Of a DNA stretch of 64,000 bases, positions 1-7,692 are shown one piece after another (within the stretch, counting starts at the first letter, position 1; the number at the start of each line of letters is the position of its first letter). The notes under the pieces are model-generated. The model did no database searches. It was given only the letters and a program-made list of their open reading frames with translations, and was not told the origin of the DNA. A program made the translations under genes and the position numbers. Source of the DNA: Mycobacterium sp. NBC_00419 (GTDB lineage: Bacteria; Actinomycetota; Actinomycetes; Mycobacteriales; Mycobacteriaceae); assembly GCF_036023875.1 (NCBI RefSeq), contig NZ_CP107931.1:4526001-4590000 (forward strand), read 5' to 3'.

Positions 1-1
1 G

Positions 2-166
2 CGCCAGCTTCTCGAAGCGGTGTGGGGGGACAACTGGGTCGGCAACGACCACCTGATCGACGTGCACATCGGTCATCTGCGTCGCAAACTCGGCGACGAT
101 CCGGGCCGCCCGCGGTATGTACTGACCGTGCGTGGGGTCGGCTATCGGATGGGCAGCGGTCAATGA
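2..166 (+). CDS. OmpR/PhoB-family response regulator, C-terminal part (5' truncated by window)
   Basis: Only the last 54 residues are present. They form the end of a winged-helix DNA-binding domain: LLEAVWGDNW, then the recognition helix region VDVHIGHLRRKLGDD-like (here LIDVHIGHLRRKLGDD), then the RGVGYRM hairpin typical of OmpR/PhoB regulators. The stop codon overlaps the start of the downstream histidine kinase by 4 bases (ATGA), so the two are translationally coupled partners of one two-component system. The receiver domain lies outside the window, so orthology to a named system cannot be fixed. The direct repeat at 2050-2070 is a plausible binding site for it. Confidence 0.93.
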   Translation, partial: RQLLEAVWGDNWVGNDHLIDVHIGHLRRKLGDDPGRPRYVLTVRGVGYRMGSGQ

Positions 167-1275
167 GGCGCACACCGGGACTCACCGGGCGCCTGTTCGG
201 AGCCCAGGTTCTGGTGGTAGCAGCCGGCGCGGCCACCACGGCGGTGGTCGCCTTCGTCGTCGGGCCACCGCTGTTCCGCGAACATCTTCGCCGCGCCGGT
301 ATGCAGCCTGACTCCCACGAGCAGTTCCACGCCGAGCAGGCCTATACCTACGCGACGGCGATCTCTGTCGGCGTCGCTGTCGCTGCCGCGGCACTGACTG
401 CGCTGGTGGTGACGTGGTACTTCAGCCGACGACTGCAACGATCACTGTCAGCGGTGTCGTCGGCGGCGGCGCGCGTCGCCGACGGACGATTCGATGCGCG
501 GGTGTCCCCGCCGCAACTCGGTGCCGACTTCGATTCGCTGGCTGCCGCTTTCAATGCGATGGCTGCACGGCTGGAGACGGTCGAAGGAACTCGCCGACGG
601 CTGCTCGGCGATCTTGCGCACGAGATCAGGACGCCCGTGTCGGTACTGGAGGCCTATTTCGAAGCGGTCGAAGATGGTGTGAAAGACATTGATGCCGAAT
701 CGATTTCGGTGATGCGCGATCAGGCTCGGCGGCTGGTCCGGCTCTCCGAGGACGTCAACGCGCTCGCTCAAGCGGAGGAGGGGCTGACGATCTCGCGTGG
801 CCGGGTCGACGCCGAGACATTCGTGGGCCGTTCCCTGAACGCCGTGGCAGACCGTGCGACCGGGGCCGGTGTCGGACTGCACTCGACGGTGGATCCGGCT
901 GCCCGACGGCTGTGGATCGACGCCGATCGCCTCGGCCAGGTAGTGGGCAACCTTCTGGACAACGCAGTGCGCCACACGCCGCCCGGCGGTCGCATCGATG
1001 TCGACGTGAGCGCACGGGGAGCCGCCACCGTGATCACGGTGGCCGACACCGGGGAGGGGATCGCCGCCGAGCACCTGCCCCATGTCTTCGAGCGCTTCTA
1101 CCGGGCGGATGCAGCCCGAGGCCGCGGCCGAGGGGGCAGCGGTATCGGCCTGGCCATCGCGAAGGCTCTCGTGGAGGCCCACGACGGCAGGATCTCAGTC
1201 AGCAGTGACGGAGCCGGCGCGGGCACTGTGTTCACCATCGAGTTGCCCTCGGTGCCCGCAGCCGCAGAGGCCTGA
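163..1275 (+). CDS. Two-component sensor histidine kinase
   Basis: Membrane sensor kinase of 370 residues, partner of the regulator just upstream. Two hydrophobic segments (about residues 11-34 and 64-86) flank a very short extracytoplasmic loop containing three His and a Met (HLRRAGMQPDSHEQFHAEQ region), followed by HAMP (about 87-140), the HisKA H-box DLAHEIRTP with phospho-acceptor His153, and HATPase motifs NLLDNAVRHTP (N), DTGEGI (G1), FERFYR (F) and GGSGIGLAI (G2). The ATG at 163 is chosen because it overlaps the regulator stop by 4 bases and begins just before the first membrane segment. The His/Met loop next to a Met/His-rich DUF305 lipoprotein suggests metal or envelope sensing. That is inference; the signal is unknown. 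Confidence 0.95.
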   Translation: MRRTPGLTGRLFGAQVLVVAAGAATTAVVAFVVGPPLFREHLRRAGMQPDSHEQFHAEQAYTYATAISVGVAVAAAALTALVVTWYFSRRLQRSLSAVSSAAARVADGRFDARVSPPQLGADFDSLAAAFNAMAARLETVEGTRRRLLGDLAHEIRTPVSVLEAYFEAVEDGVKDIDAESISVMRDQARRLVRLSEDVNALAQAEEGLTISRGRVDAETFVGRSLNAVADRATGAGVGLHSTVDPAARRLWIDADRLGQVVGNLLDNAVRHTPPGGRIDVDVSARGAATVITVADTGEGIAAEHLPHVFERFYRADAARGRGRGGSGIGLAIAKALVEAHDGRISVSSDGAGAGTVFTIELPSVPAAAEA

Positions 1276-1279
1276 TTGC

Positions 1280-1957
1280 TCAGAGCGAGGCGAGAATCTT
1301 GTTCATCTCGTCGATCTCCTTCTGCTGACTCTCGGCGATCGACTTCGCCAGCGCGACGGTCGCAGGGTATTGGCCTTGCCCGATTTCCTTCTGCGACATG
1401 ATGATCGCGCCCTGATGATGCTGGATCATCTGGGTCAGGAACAGCCGGCTGGCCGCAGGCCCCACGGCGTTGCGCAGCGCGGCCATATCCTCGTCGGACA
1501 TCATTCCCATGCCCGCGCCCATAGCGGGCATGTCGTGACCGGGCATGCCGGGCATCCCGGAGTTGCCGGGCATGTCGTCCATGCCGCCGGGCATCATGGG
1601 CATCGCGGGAACACCCCACTGCGACAACCAGCCCTGCATCTGCTGGATCTCAGGGCCCTGCGCGGCCTTGATCTGGTTGGCCAGTGCGATCACCCGAGGG
1701 TCGATGCCCTGCTTGCCCAGGATGTCGTCACTCATCTCGATGGCTTGCTGGTGGTGCGGAATCATGTGCTGGGTAAACATCACGTCGACGTTGTTGTGCG
1801 GCTGGGTATCAGGTGCCGCCGCCGTAGAACTCGCCACCGCGGTCGCTGGAGCGGGGGCAGTGCTACTCGTTGCGGTCTTGGTGGTGGTGCCGCAGGCGGT
1901 GAGTGTGATCAGCGCGGCGATGGCGGCGCCGGCGACAGCCAGGGAACGGGTGTCCAT
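1280..1957 (-). CDS. DUF305-family lipoprotein, Met/His-rich
   Basis: 225-residue predicted exported lipoprotein. The N-terminus MDTRSLAVAGAAIAALITLTAC is a lipoprotein signal with lipobox LTAC. Two DUF305 repeats each carry the H-H-x-x-A-I-x-M signature (MIPHHQQAIEM and MIQHHQGAIIM). Between them is a Met/Gly-rich linker (PMMPGGMDDMPG onward). The ferritin-like DUF305 fold and the His/Met content suggest metal, perhaps copper, binding, but activity is not established. The start at 1957 is chosen because it gives a proper lipoprotein signal; an in-frame extension to 2164 has no such signal. It converges on the kinase gene with 4 bases between them. Confidence 0.9.
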   Translation of the reverse strand: MDTRSLAVAGAAIAALITLTACGTTTKTATSSTAPAPATAVASSTAAAPDTQPHNNVDVMFTQHMIPHHQQAIEMSDDILGKQGIDPRVIALANQIKAAQGPEIQQMQGWLSQWGVPAMPMMPGGMDDMPGNSGMPGMPGHDMPAMGAGMGMMSDEDMAALRNAVGPAASRLFLTQMIQHHQGAIIMSQKEIGQGQYPATVALAKSIAESQQKEIDEMNKILASL

Positions 1958-2049
1958 CGTGGTGCGTCCTCTCGGTCCGGTACGCGCGGCGGGATGCCGC
2001 GTGTCCTGTCCTCGAGGGTTGCCGCCGCTGATCCGGCTTTCGCTAGTCG

Positions 2050-2070
2050 TTCGATGAAGATTCGATGAAG
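2050..2070. promoter_or_regulatory. Tandem direct repeat TTCGATGAAG x2 (11-base period) upstream of DUF305 gene
   Basis: Two exact copies of the 10-mer TTCGATGAAG lie at 2050-2059 and 2061-2070, one base apart, so the repeat period is 11. They sit about 95-115 bases upstream of the DUF305 start on the minus strand. OmpR/PhoB-family regulators typically bind two direct half-sites with 10-11 base periodicity, and such a regulator is encoded at the start of this window. The regulatory link is inference. Confidence 0.5.
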
Positions 2071-2158
2071 GTGTGCGGGGGTCCGGAAAGCCATTTGCAC
2101 CGCCATTGCGGCGAGGTCTAGCATCGCCACCGTGCATAGTGCGCGACTCGTAGTAGCA

Positions 2159-2201
2159 ACCCACAGCGGGGTCTGATCCAGACCGACCCCCCGCTGTGGG
2201 T
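2159..2201. other. Strong hairpin between DUF305 and LeuA-like genes
   Basis: CCCACAGCGGGG (2160-2171) pairs perfectly with CCCCGCTGTGGG (2189-2200), with one further A-T pair outside. Inside it GGTCTG (2170-2175) can pair with CAGACC (2179-2184). No T-run follows, so it is not a standard intrinsic terminator. It lies about 50 bases before the LeuA-like start and may be a leader structure of that gene or a boundary between the divergent units. Confidence 0.5.
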
Positions 2202-2252
2202 CATCAGCTGCGCCGACGTCGGTCCCCTCGAGTACTACGAGACGACCGCATC

Positions 2253-2729
2253 ATGAGTCCCAGCACCACCATCCCTGACACTTCGCCGCGGTTCTGCGCG
2301 CCCCTGCCGCACGGGTTGCGACACGACGCCGCCGCCCTATCGTGGGCCGCCTTCACCGCCCGATACAGCCCCAGCGCGGGCCCGCTTCGGCTCGGCGCCT
2401 GGGAGTCCGACCAGGCCGGCCGGTCGTCGACCCGCTGCGGCCCGCAGGCTCACACCTTCCGCGCCACGTTGGCCCTCGGCGACCGCATCGAAACCGCCGT
2501 CGCACACGCCAGTGGACCGCTGGCCGCGCTGACGGCGATGCTCTACGAGCGCGGTATCGGCCTGGAAATGATGGCCTTTCACCAGCTGCAGTCCGGTGCG
2601 CACACCGCGACGTTCGTCCGCGGCGGCAACGGCCACCGCGACCACTGGGCGATGGGCTGGGCCGAGGACCCCACGCAGTCCGCTCTGCGCGCCGTCATCG
2701 CCTGCGCCAACCGGCTGCTCGCGGCCTGA
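2253..2729 (+). CDS. Stand-alone LeuA-type (2-isopropylmalate synthase) regulatory-domain protein
   Basis: 158 residues. The C-terminal two thirds resemble the leucine-binding dimer domain at the end of 2-isopropylmalate synthases. The stretch ASGPLAALTAMLYERGIGLEMM, then SGAHTATFVRGGNG, then ALRAVIACANRLL follows the usual order of that domain (GP-x-A-x-x-A, the A-x-A-x-x-Y strand and the final S-L-K/R-A-V-x-x-A-x-N-R helix). There is no TIM-barrel catalytic domain, so it cannot be a synthase itself. It could be a ligand sensor or could associate with LeuA; neither is shown. The ATG at 2253 was chosen; an in-frame GTG at 2196 would read through the hairpin. It does not correspond to a gene I recall at this place in M. 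tuberculosis. Confidence 0.75.
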   Translation: MSPSTTIPDTSPRFCAPLPHGLRHDAAALSWAAFTARYSPSAGPLRLGAWESDQAGRSSTRCGPQAHTFRATLALGDRIETAVAHASGPLAALTAMLYERGIGLEMMAFHQLQSGAHTATFVRGGNGHRDHWAMGWAEDPTQSALRAVIACANRLLAA

Positions 2730-2751
2730 CGTCCTGGGCCTTCACCCGCGC

Positions 2752-2808
2752 CGAGATTGACGCCAGGCGGAGTCCTACTCGAACTTCTTCTGCGGGACGT
2801 CAATCTCG
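2752..2808. repeat. Inverted repeat between convergent genes
   Basis: CGAGATTGACG (2752-2762) and its exact reverse complement CGTCAATCTCG (2798-2808) are separated by 35 bases, between the stops of the convergent LeuA-like and cyp136 genes. It may work as a bidirectional terminator or be a copy of a dispersed intergenic repeat. There is no T-run. Confidence 0.5.
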
Positions 2809-2822
2809 CGGGGCCCAGCGTC

Positions 2823-4304
2823 TCAGCGCAGCGGGCGCAGCACGATCGGCATGCCGTCGATCGGCACCGGCATTCCGGCGTAGTCGTAGTGCGGCTGGTA
2901 GCCGGGGTGCGGCAACTCCAGCCGGTACTTGCGCAGCAGCCGGTGCATCACCGTTTTGATCTCCAGCTGGCCGAACACCATGCCGATGCACTTGTGCGCG
3001 CCGCCGCCGAACGGGGCGAAGGCATACCGGTGGCGCTTGTGCTCGGAGCGCGGCTCGGCGAAGCGATCCGGGTCGAACTTCTCCGGGTCGGTCCACAGCT
3101 CCGGCAGCCGGTGATTGAGGCCGGGCCAGATGTTGACACTGGTACCCGCCGGCACGAAATGCCCCAGCAGTTCGGTGTCGCGCACGGCCTGGCGGACGTT
3201 GAACGGCAACGGCGTGACCAGGCGCAGCGACTCGTTGATCACCAGATCGAGAGTCTCCAGCTTCTCCAGAGCCTCGATATCCAAGGGGCCGTCGCCGAGG
3301 CGGGACGACTCGTCGCGGCAGCGCTCCTGCCAGTCCTGGTTGGCGGCAAGCTGATGGGCCATCGTTGTCAGCGTCGAGGTGGACGTGTCGTGGGCGGCCA
3401 TCATCAGGAAGATCATGTGGTTGACGATGTCGTCGTCGGTGAAGCTGTTGCCGTCGTCGTCGGTGGTCTGGCACAGCACCGAGAGCATGTCGGTGCCGCC
3501 GGAGTTGCGACGTTCCTTGAGCCGCTCGACGAAGTACTCCTCGAGAACCTTGCGGGCCTGCAGCCCGCGCCACCACTTGAACGGCGGCACGCTGGTGCGG
3601 ATGATCGCCCCGCCGGCCCGGGTGGTGGTGGTGAACGCCTGGTTCACCTTGGTGACCAGTTCGTGGTCGGAGCCCGGCTCGTGACCCATGAACACCACCG
3701 AGGCGATGTCGAGCGTCAGTTCCTTGATCGCGGGATGGAACAGGAACCGCGGATCGTTGGCGACCCAGTCGTTGGCGACGACCGCCGAGGCGACCCGGTC
3801 GATGTGCTCGACATAGCCCGACAGCCGGGTGCGGGTGAAGGCTTCCTGCATGATCCGGCGGTGGTACATGTGCTCTTCGAAGTCGAGCATCATCAGGCCG
3901 CGGTTGAAGAACGGCCCGATCACCGGGTGCCAGCCCTTCTGCGAGAAGTCCTTGTTCTTGTTGGTGAACACCGCCTGGGTGGCGTCGGGTCCCAGCGCGA
4001 CGACGGCGGGCAGGGCCGGCGAGTAGGCGTAGTGCAGGGGGCCGTACTTGCGGTAGACCTGCATCAGATAGTCAGGACCGCCGCGGAAGGTCTCGATCAT
4101 GTGGCCCAGCAGTGGCAGCCCGGAATCGCCCATGATCGTCTTGAGGTCACTGCCCGCGGGCGGCTGAGCCAGCGGGAACTGCGGCCACTCGCGCTCGCGC
4201 AGCCGCTTCTCCACGGCACCCATCCCGGGGATGGTGTTCAACGTCGGAGTGAACCGGCGACGGGCCTGGTCCAGAAGGTACTGCGGGGTACTGATCGTGG
4301 CCAT
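2823..4304 (-). CDS. cyp136: Cytochrome P450, CYP136 family
   Basis: 493-residue haem monooxygenase, close to the usual CYP136 length. Visible P450 marks are the I-helix oxygen-activation motif AAHDTST, the K-helix ESLR, and the haem loop FAPFGGGAHKCIGM with the axial thiolate at about Cys439. Such enzymes insert oxygen into lipophilic substrates using ferredoxin electrons; the substrate of CYP136 is not known to me. The ATG at 4304 is preceded by an AGGAG ribosome site, which decides the start. The gene is divergent from a TetR/SDR pair, the arrangement of M. tuberculosis Rv3059/Rv3058c/Rv3057c, and a palindromic operator lies between. Confidence 0.93.
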   Translation of the reverse strand: MATISTPQYLLDQARRRFTPTLNTIPGMGAVEKRLREREWPQFPLAQPPAGSDLKTIMGDSGLPLLGHMIETFRGGPDYLMQVYRKYGPLHYAYSPALPAVVALGPDATQAVFTNKNKDFSQKGWHPVIGPFFNRGLMMLDFEEHMYHRRIMQEAFTRTRLSGYVEHIDRVASAVVANDWVANDPRFLFHPAIKELTLDIASVVFMGHEPGSDHELVTKVNQAFTTTTRAGGAIIRTSVPPFKWWRGLQARKVLEEYFVERLKERRNSGGTDMLSVLCQTTDDDGNSFTDDDIVNHMIFLMMAAHDTSTSTLTTMAHQLAANQDWQERCRDESSRLGDGPLDIEALEKLETLDLVINESLRLVTPLPFNVRQAVRDTELLGHFVPAGTSVNIWPGLNHRLPELWTDPEKFDPDRFAEPRSEHKRHRYAFAPFGGGAHKCIGMVFGQLEIKTVMHRLLRKYRLELPHPGYQPHYDYAGMPVPIDGMPIVLRPLR

Positions 4305-4390
4305 CAACGCTCCTGGGGAAGTGGACGGGCGGACGGATCGTGGTTGCCGGCCGGGGCTGATACTTGAGGTAGCACCATCCTCACCACGAC

Positions 4391-4408
4391 ACTTGACGTG
4401 TGTCAAGT
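4391..4408. promoter_or_regulatory. Palindromic operator in the cyp136/TetR intergenic region
   Basis: ACTTGAC (4391-4397), spacer GTGT, then the exact reverse complement GTCAAGT (4402-4408). It sits between the divergent cyp136 and tetR genes, 36 bases before the chosen tetR start. Size and symmetry fit a TetR-family dimer site, most simply for the adjacent regulator. Confidence 0.65.
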
Positions 4409-4443
4409 TTCACTTCGGGCGTGCCGTGGTGCAAGGTGAACGG

Positions 4444-5082
4444 GTGACCGCGCACCAGCAGGCTGTCGAGGCGCCCCGTCGCCGCGGCGACAAGCAGCGG
4501 CATGCCATCGTGCAAGCCGTTCGCGAGCTGCTGGAGGAGAAGCCGTTCTCCGATTTGTCGGTGAGCATGATCAGCGACCGCGCCGGGGTAGCCCGTTCGG
4601 GCTTCTACTTCTACTTCGACTCCAAGTACTCGGTGCTGGCGTACCTCGTCGGCGAAGCCGGGCAGGAACTCGACGACCTCACCCATTCGTATGCACCGCG
4701 CGGCCCCGAGGAGAGCCCGACCGCCTTCGCCGAGCGCATGGTCCGCAGCGCCGCAGCGGTTTACGCCCACAACGACCCACTGATGAGGGCGTGCAATGCC
4801 GCCCGGCACACCGATGCCGAGATCCGGGAGATCCTCGACGCATACAACGAGGCCGTCGTCGCGCAGATCGTGCCGATCGTGGAGGCCGAGATCCGCAACG
4901 GCACCGCCGACCCGATCACCGACGACATCCACGGTCTGGTCCGGACGCTGGTGGCGACGACCGGGCTCACCCTGTCCGGCGAGTCGGCTTTTCTGGGTCC
5001 GGATCGGGACATGGACGCCGCGGTGCGGATCCTGGAGAAGTTGTGGCTGCGCGCCCTGTGGGGCGGACGGGTCGGCGGCTGA
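4444..5082 (+). CDS. TetR-family transcriptional regulator (Rv3058c-like)
   Basis: 212 residues. The N-terminal HTH reads LVSMISDRAGVARSGFYFYFDSKYSVLAYLV-like (SDLSVSMISDRAGVARSGFYFYF region, residues about 33-60), followed by a helical ligand domain with no recognised effector. The GTG at 4444 (VTAHQQAVEAP) is chosen because it lies just after the palindromic operator and before the HTH; a longer in-frame extension crosses the promoter and the operator. It probably represses itself and the divergent cyp136 gene. The following SDR gene starts 4 bases after its stop and is likely co-transcribed. Confidence 0.88.
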   Translation: MTAHQQAVEAPRRRGDKQRHAIVQAVRELLEEKPFSDLSVSMISDRAGVARSGFYFYFDSKYSVLAYLVGEAGQELDDLTHSYAPRGPEESPTAFAERMVRSAAAVYAHNDPLMRACNAARHTDAEIREILDAYNEAVVAQIVPIVEAEIRNGTADPITDDIHGLVRTLVATTGLTLSGESAFLGPDRDMDAAVRILEKLWLRALWGGRVGG

Positions 5083-5086
5083 GCGG

Positions 5087-5956
5087 ATGACCGGCGGTTT
5101 CGCGGGCAAGAAAGTGTTCGTCACCGGTGCGGCCAGCGGTATCGGCCGCGCGACAGCGCTGCGGCTGGGCCGTGAGGGCGCGGAGCTGTATCTCACCGAT
5201 ATCAACGCCGAGGGCTTACAGGCCACGGTCGCCGACGTGCGTGCGCTTGGCGCGACGGTGTCCGAGCACCGGGCCCTGGACATCTCCGACTACGACGCCG
5301 TCGCCCGGTTCGCCGCCGACATCCACACCCGCGACGGCGCGATGGACGTGGTGATGAACATCGCCGGCGTCTCGGCGTGGGGAACCGTCGAGCACCTGAC
5401 CCATGGGCACTGGCGGTCGATGATCGACGTCAACCTGATGGGTCCGATTCACGTGATCGAGACGTTCCTGCCGCCGATGGTAGCCGCCGGCCGCGGCGGC
5501 CATCTGGTCAACGTGTCCTCGGCGGCGGGTCTGGTGGCGTTGCCGTGGCATGCCGCCTACAGCGCCAGCAAGTTCGGGCTGCGCGGCCTCTCGGAGGTGC
5601 TGCGGTTCGACCTGGCCCGCCACGACATCGGGGTGTCGCTGGTGGTGCCGGGTGCGGTCGACACCCCACTTGTGCAGACCGTCCACATCGCCGGGGTGGA
5701 CCGCGAGCATCCCAAGGTGCAGCGCTGGGTCAAGCTGTTCAGCGGCCACGCGGTCACCGCCGACAAGGTGGCCGACCGCATCGTCGCCGGCGTGGCCAGG
5801 AACCGCTTTCTGATCTACACCTCGGCGGACATCTGGGCGCTGTATGCATTCAAGCGGCTGGCGTGGTGGCCCTACAGCGTGGCGATGACGCGGGTGAATG
5901 TGTTCTTCACCAGGGCGCTTCGGCCGCGCGGGGCGCAATCTCTGCCGCCGGCCTGA
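5087..5956 (+). CDS. Short-chain dehydrogenase/reductase (Rv3057c-like)
   Basis: 289-residue classical SDR. It has the Rossmann TGAASGIG motif (residues 13-20), the NIAG motif (91-94), a catalytic Ser in NVSSAAG (about 144) and the YSASK active site (Tyr158, Lys162). An acidic residue after the second strand (LTDIN) favours NAD(H). It oxidises or reduces an unknown alcohol or ketone. It follows the TetR gene directly and faces cyp136, so a shared lipid- or sterol-like substrate route with the P450 is plausible but unproven. It converges on dinB2 with 3 bases between the stops. Confidence 0.92.
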   Translation: MTGGFAGKKVFVTGAASGIGRATALRLGREGAELYLTDINAEGLQATVADVRALGATVSEHRALDISDYDAVARFAADIHTRDGAMDVVMNIAGVSAWGTVEHLTHGHWRSMIDVNLMGPIHVIETFLPPMVAAGRGGHLVNVSSAAGLVALPWHAAYSASKFGLRGLSEVLRFDLARHDIGVSLVVPGAVDTPLVQTVHIAGVDREHPKVQRWVKLFSGHAVTADKVADRIVAGVARNRFLIYTSADIWALYAFKRLAWWPYSVAMTRVNVFFTRALRPRGAQSLPPA

Positions 5957-5959
5957 AAA

Positions 5960-7006
5960 TCATTGCAGCGCGGCGAGTTCCAGCCGCACACCGAGCAGGC
6001 GCACCGGACGGTCGAGCTCGAAGAGGTCCAGCACTCGCAGCGCCGCGGTGGTGATCACCTCGGGTTGTATGCCCGGCCGGTCGAGCTTGCGGATCTTGGT
6101 CCGCGTATAGAACGTGTTGGTCCGCACCGTCACAGCCACCCGCGTCACGATGCGTCCCTGGCTCACCACCTCATCGAGCGCGCGGGTCGCGAGATCGACG
6201 ATGGCGGCGTCCATCTCGGCGCGGTCGGTGAGGTCCTGCGGGAACGTGACCACGTGGCTGCGCGAGCGCGGAATCCACGGCTGCGCGCTGACCGTGGCGT
6301 CCCCACCGCCCTTGGCCAGCAGCAGCAACCACAACCCGGTGCGTGGCCCGAACGTCGCGGTGAGCAGTTCGGCATCGGTGGACGCCAGCTGTCGCACTGT
6401 CGTGATATCAAGGGCGGCAAGTTTTTTGGCGGTCTTCGGTCCGACGCTCCACAGCGCGTCGACCGGGCGCTGTCCCATGACGTCCATCCAGTTCGCGTCG
6501 GTGAGGGTGTAGACGCCGTCGGGTTTGCCGAACCCGGTGGCCACCTTGGCGCGCTGCTTGTTGTCGCTGATGCCGACCGAGCAGACCAGTCCTGTCGCGG
6601 AGGTGATCTCGGCGCGTATCCGCTCCGCGAGCGCCACCGGGTCCTCGACGTGCGCACCGACGTACGCCTCGTCCCAACCCCACACCTCGACCGGATGGCC
6701 GAGGTCGCGCAGCACGCCCATCACCTGATCGGAGGCCTCGTCGTACGCCTCCGGGTCCGACGGCAGGAACGTCGCGTCCGGGCACCGTCGTGCAGCGCTG
6801 CGCAACGGCATGCCGGCGTGTACGCCGAATTCCCGGGCTTCATAGGATGCGCATGTCACCACCTTGCGGGCCTCGGTGGGATCGCCACTGCCGCCGACGA
6901 TGACCGGCAGGCCGACGAGTTCGGGATGCCTGCGCAGTTCGACTGAGGCCAGGAACTGGTCGAGGTCCACGTGCAGGACCCACTGTCGGGGCTCGCCCGC
7001 GGTCAC
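5960..7006 (-). CDS. dinB2: Y-family DNA polymerase IV, DinB2 type
   Basis: 348-residue translesion polymerase matching mycobacterial DinB2/DinP. The palm motif is LHVDLDQFLASVE with Asp14; the second metal motif is WGWDEAYVG with Asp112-Glu113. The steric-gate position, usually Phe or Tyr, is Leu19 here, as reported for M. smegmatis DinB2, which readily incorporates ribonucleotides. No clamp-binding motif stands out at the C-terminus (ends LGVRLELAALQ). The GTG at 7006 is chosen because it overlaps the upstream TetR stop by 4 bases (GTGA); another GTG lies three codons upstream. It is probably co-transcribed with that TetR gene. Confidence 0.93.
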   Translation of the reverse strand: MTAGEPRQWVLHVDLDQFLASVELRRHPELVGLPVIVGGSGDPTEARKVVTCASYEAREFGVHAGMPLRSAARRCPDATFLPSDPEAYDEASDQVMGVLRDLGHPVEVWGWDEAYVGAHVEDPVALAERIRAEITSATGLVCSVGISDNKQRAKVATGFGKPDGVYTLTDANWMDVMGQRPVDALWSVGPKTAKKLAALDITTVRQLASTDAELLTATFGPRTGLWLLLLAKGGGDATVSAQPWIPRSRSHVVTFPQDLTDRAEMDAAIVDLATRALDEVVSQGRIVTRVAVTVRTNTFYTRTKIRKLDRPGIQPEVITTAALRVLDLFELDRPVRLLGVRLELAALQ

Positions 7007-7614
7007 GTCCCGCACAGCTTGGTCGCGACGCTGTCCCAGGCGTCGGCCAGGCTCTCGAGGCTTCGGCCCGAGTCGGCCAGTGCGCGGGTGACGTAGTCGG
7101 CGTCCAGTAGTGCCAGCAGGGCGTCGGCCTGGGCGCCGAGATCTCCGCTGCTTCCCGCCGCCTCCAGAAGAACGCGCACATGGGTGTGCATGACGGCGAA
7201 CGGCGCGCTGTAGCGGGCGTCGGGGTCGCGGTTGACGTCGGAGAGTAGTTCGCGATGGGCCTGGACGAAGCGCAGTCGTTCACGGCCGAAGGCCAGCAGT
7301 CGTTGCAGCGGCGGGGCATCGGGGCCCAGCGGCGGCGGGCCGAACAGGTAGGCGTGCTGCAATGTGCGCTCGTCTTCGTCGAGCAGCACCATCATCAGGC
7401 CCGCGCGGCTGCCGAAGCGGCGGAACAGCGTCCCCTTGCCGACGCCTGCGGCGGCGGCGATATCGTCCATCGACACCGCCTCGGTACCGCGCTCGTCGAT
7501 CAGCGCGCGGGCGGCGCCGAGCAGCAGCAGGCGGTTGCGGGCAGCATCGCCACGCTCTTGCGGCGCCGAGATCGGCAGCCCACCCACCCCGTTGACGGCG
7601 GTCACATCCGCCAC
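7003..7614 (-). CDS. TetR-family regulator (Rv3055-like)
   Basis: 203 residues. The HTH region runs AVSMDDIAAAAGVGKGTLFRRFGSRAGLM (about residues 46-75), the classical TetR arrangement; the rest is an all-helical effector domain rich in Leu and Ala. The GTG at 7614 is the furthest start that stays short of the divergent promoter region; GTG three codons later is an alternative. It is divergent from the FMN reductase gene, with a clear palindrome between them, and overlaps dinB2 by 4 bases. Autoregulation plus control of the reductase is the simplest reading. Confidence 0.88.
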   Translation of the reverse strand: MADVTAVNGVGGLPISAPQERGDAARNRLLLLGAARALIDERGTEAVSMDDIAAAAGVGKGTLFRRFGSRAGLMMVLLDEDERTLQHAYLFGPPPLGPDAPPLQRLLAFGRERLRFVQAHRELLSDVNRDPDARYSAPFAVMHTHVRVLLEAAGSSGDLGAQADALLALLDADYVTRALADSGRSLESLADAWDSVATKLCGT

Positions 7615-7631
7615 TTTAGCTCAGGTGGAAT

Positions 7632-7653
7632 TAATCGGACCGTAGTCCGGTTA
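7632..7653. promoter_or_regulatory. Palindromic operator between TetR and FMN reductase genes
   Basis: TAA-T-CGGAC, spacer CGTA, GTCCG-G-TTA. The inner arms CGGAC (7636-7640) and GTCCG (7645-7649) and the outer TAA/TTA are symmetric, with a single mismatched pair between them. It lies between the divergent starts at 7614 and 7693, and is a likely site for the Rv3055-like TetR. Confidence 0.65.
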
Positions 7654-7692
7654 CCTCGTGCGAAGATCCGAACACAACGGAAGGAAACGGAC

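Noticed and set aside
2757..4367. Plus-strand open frame of 536 codons opposite cyp136
   Set aside because: Antisense to a complete P450 with all signature motifs.
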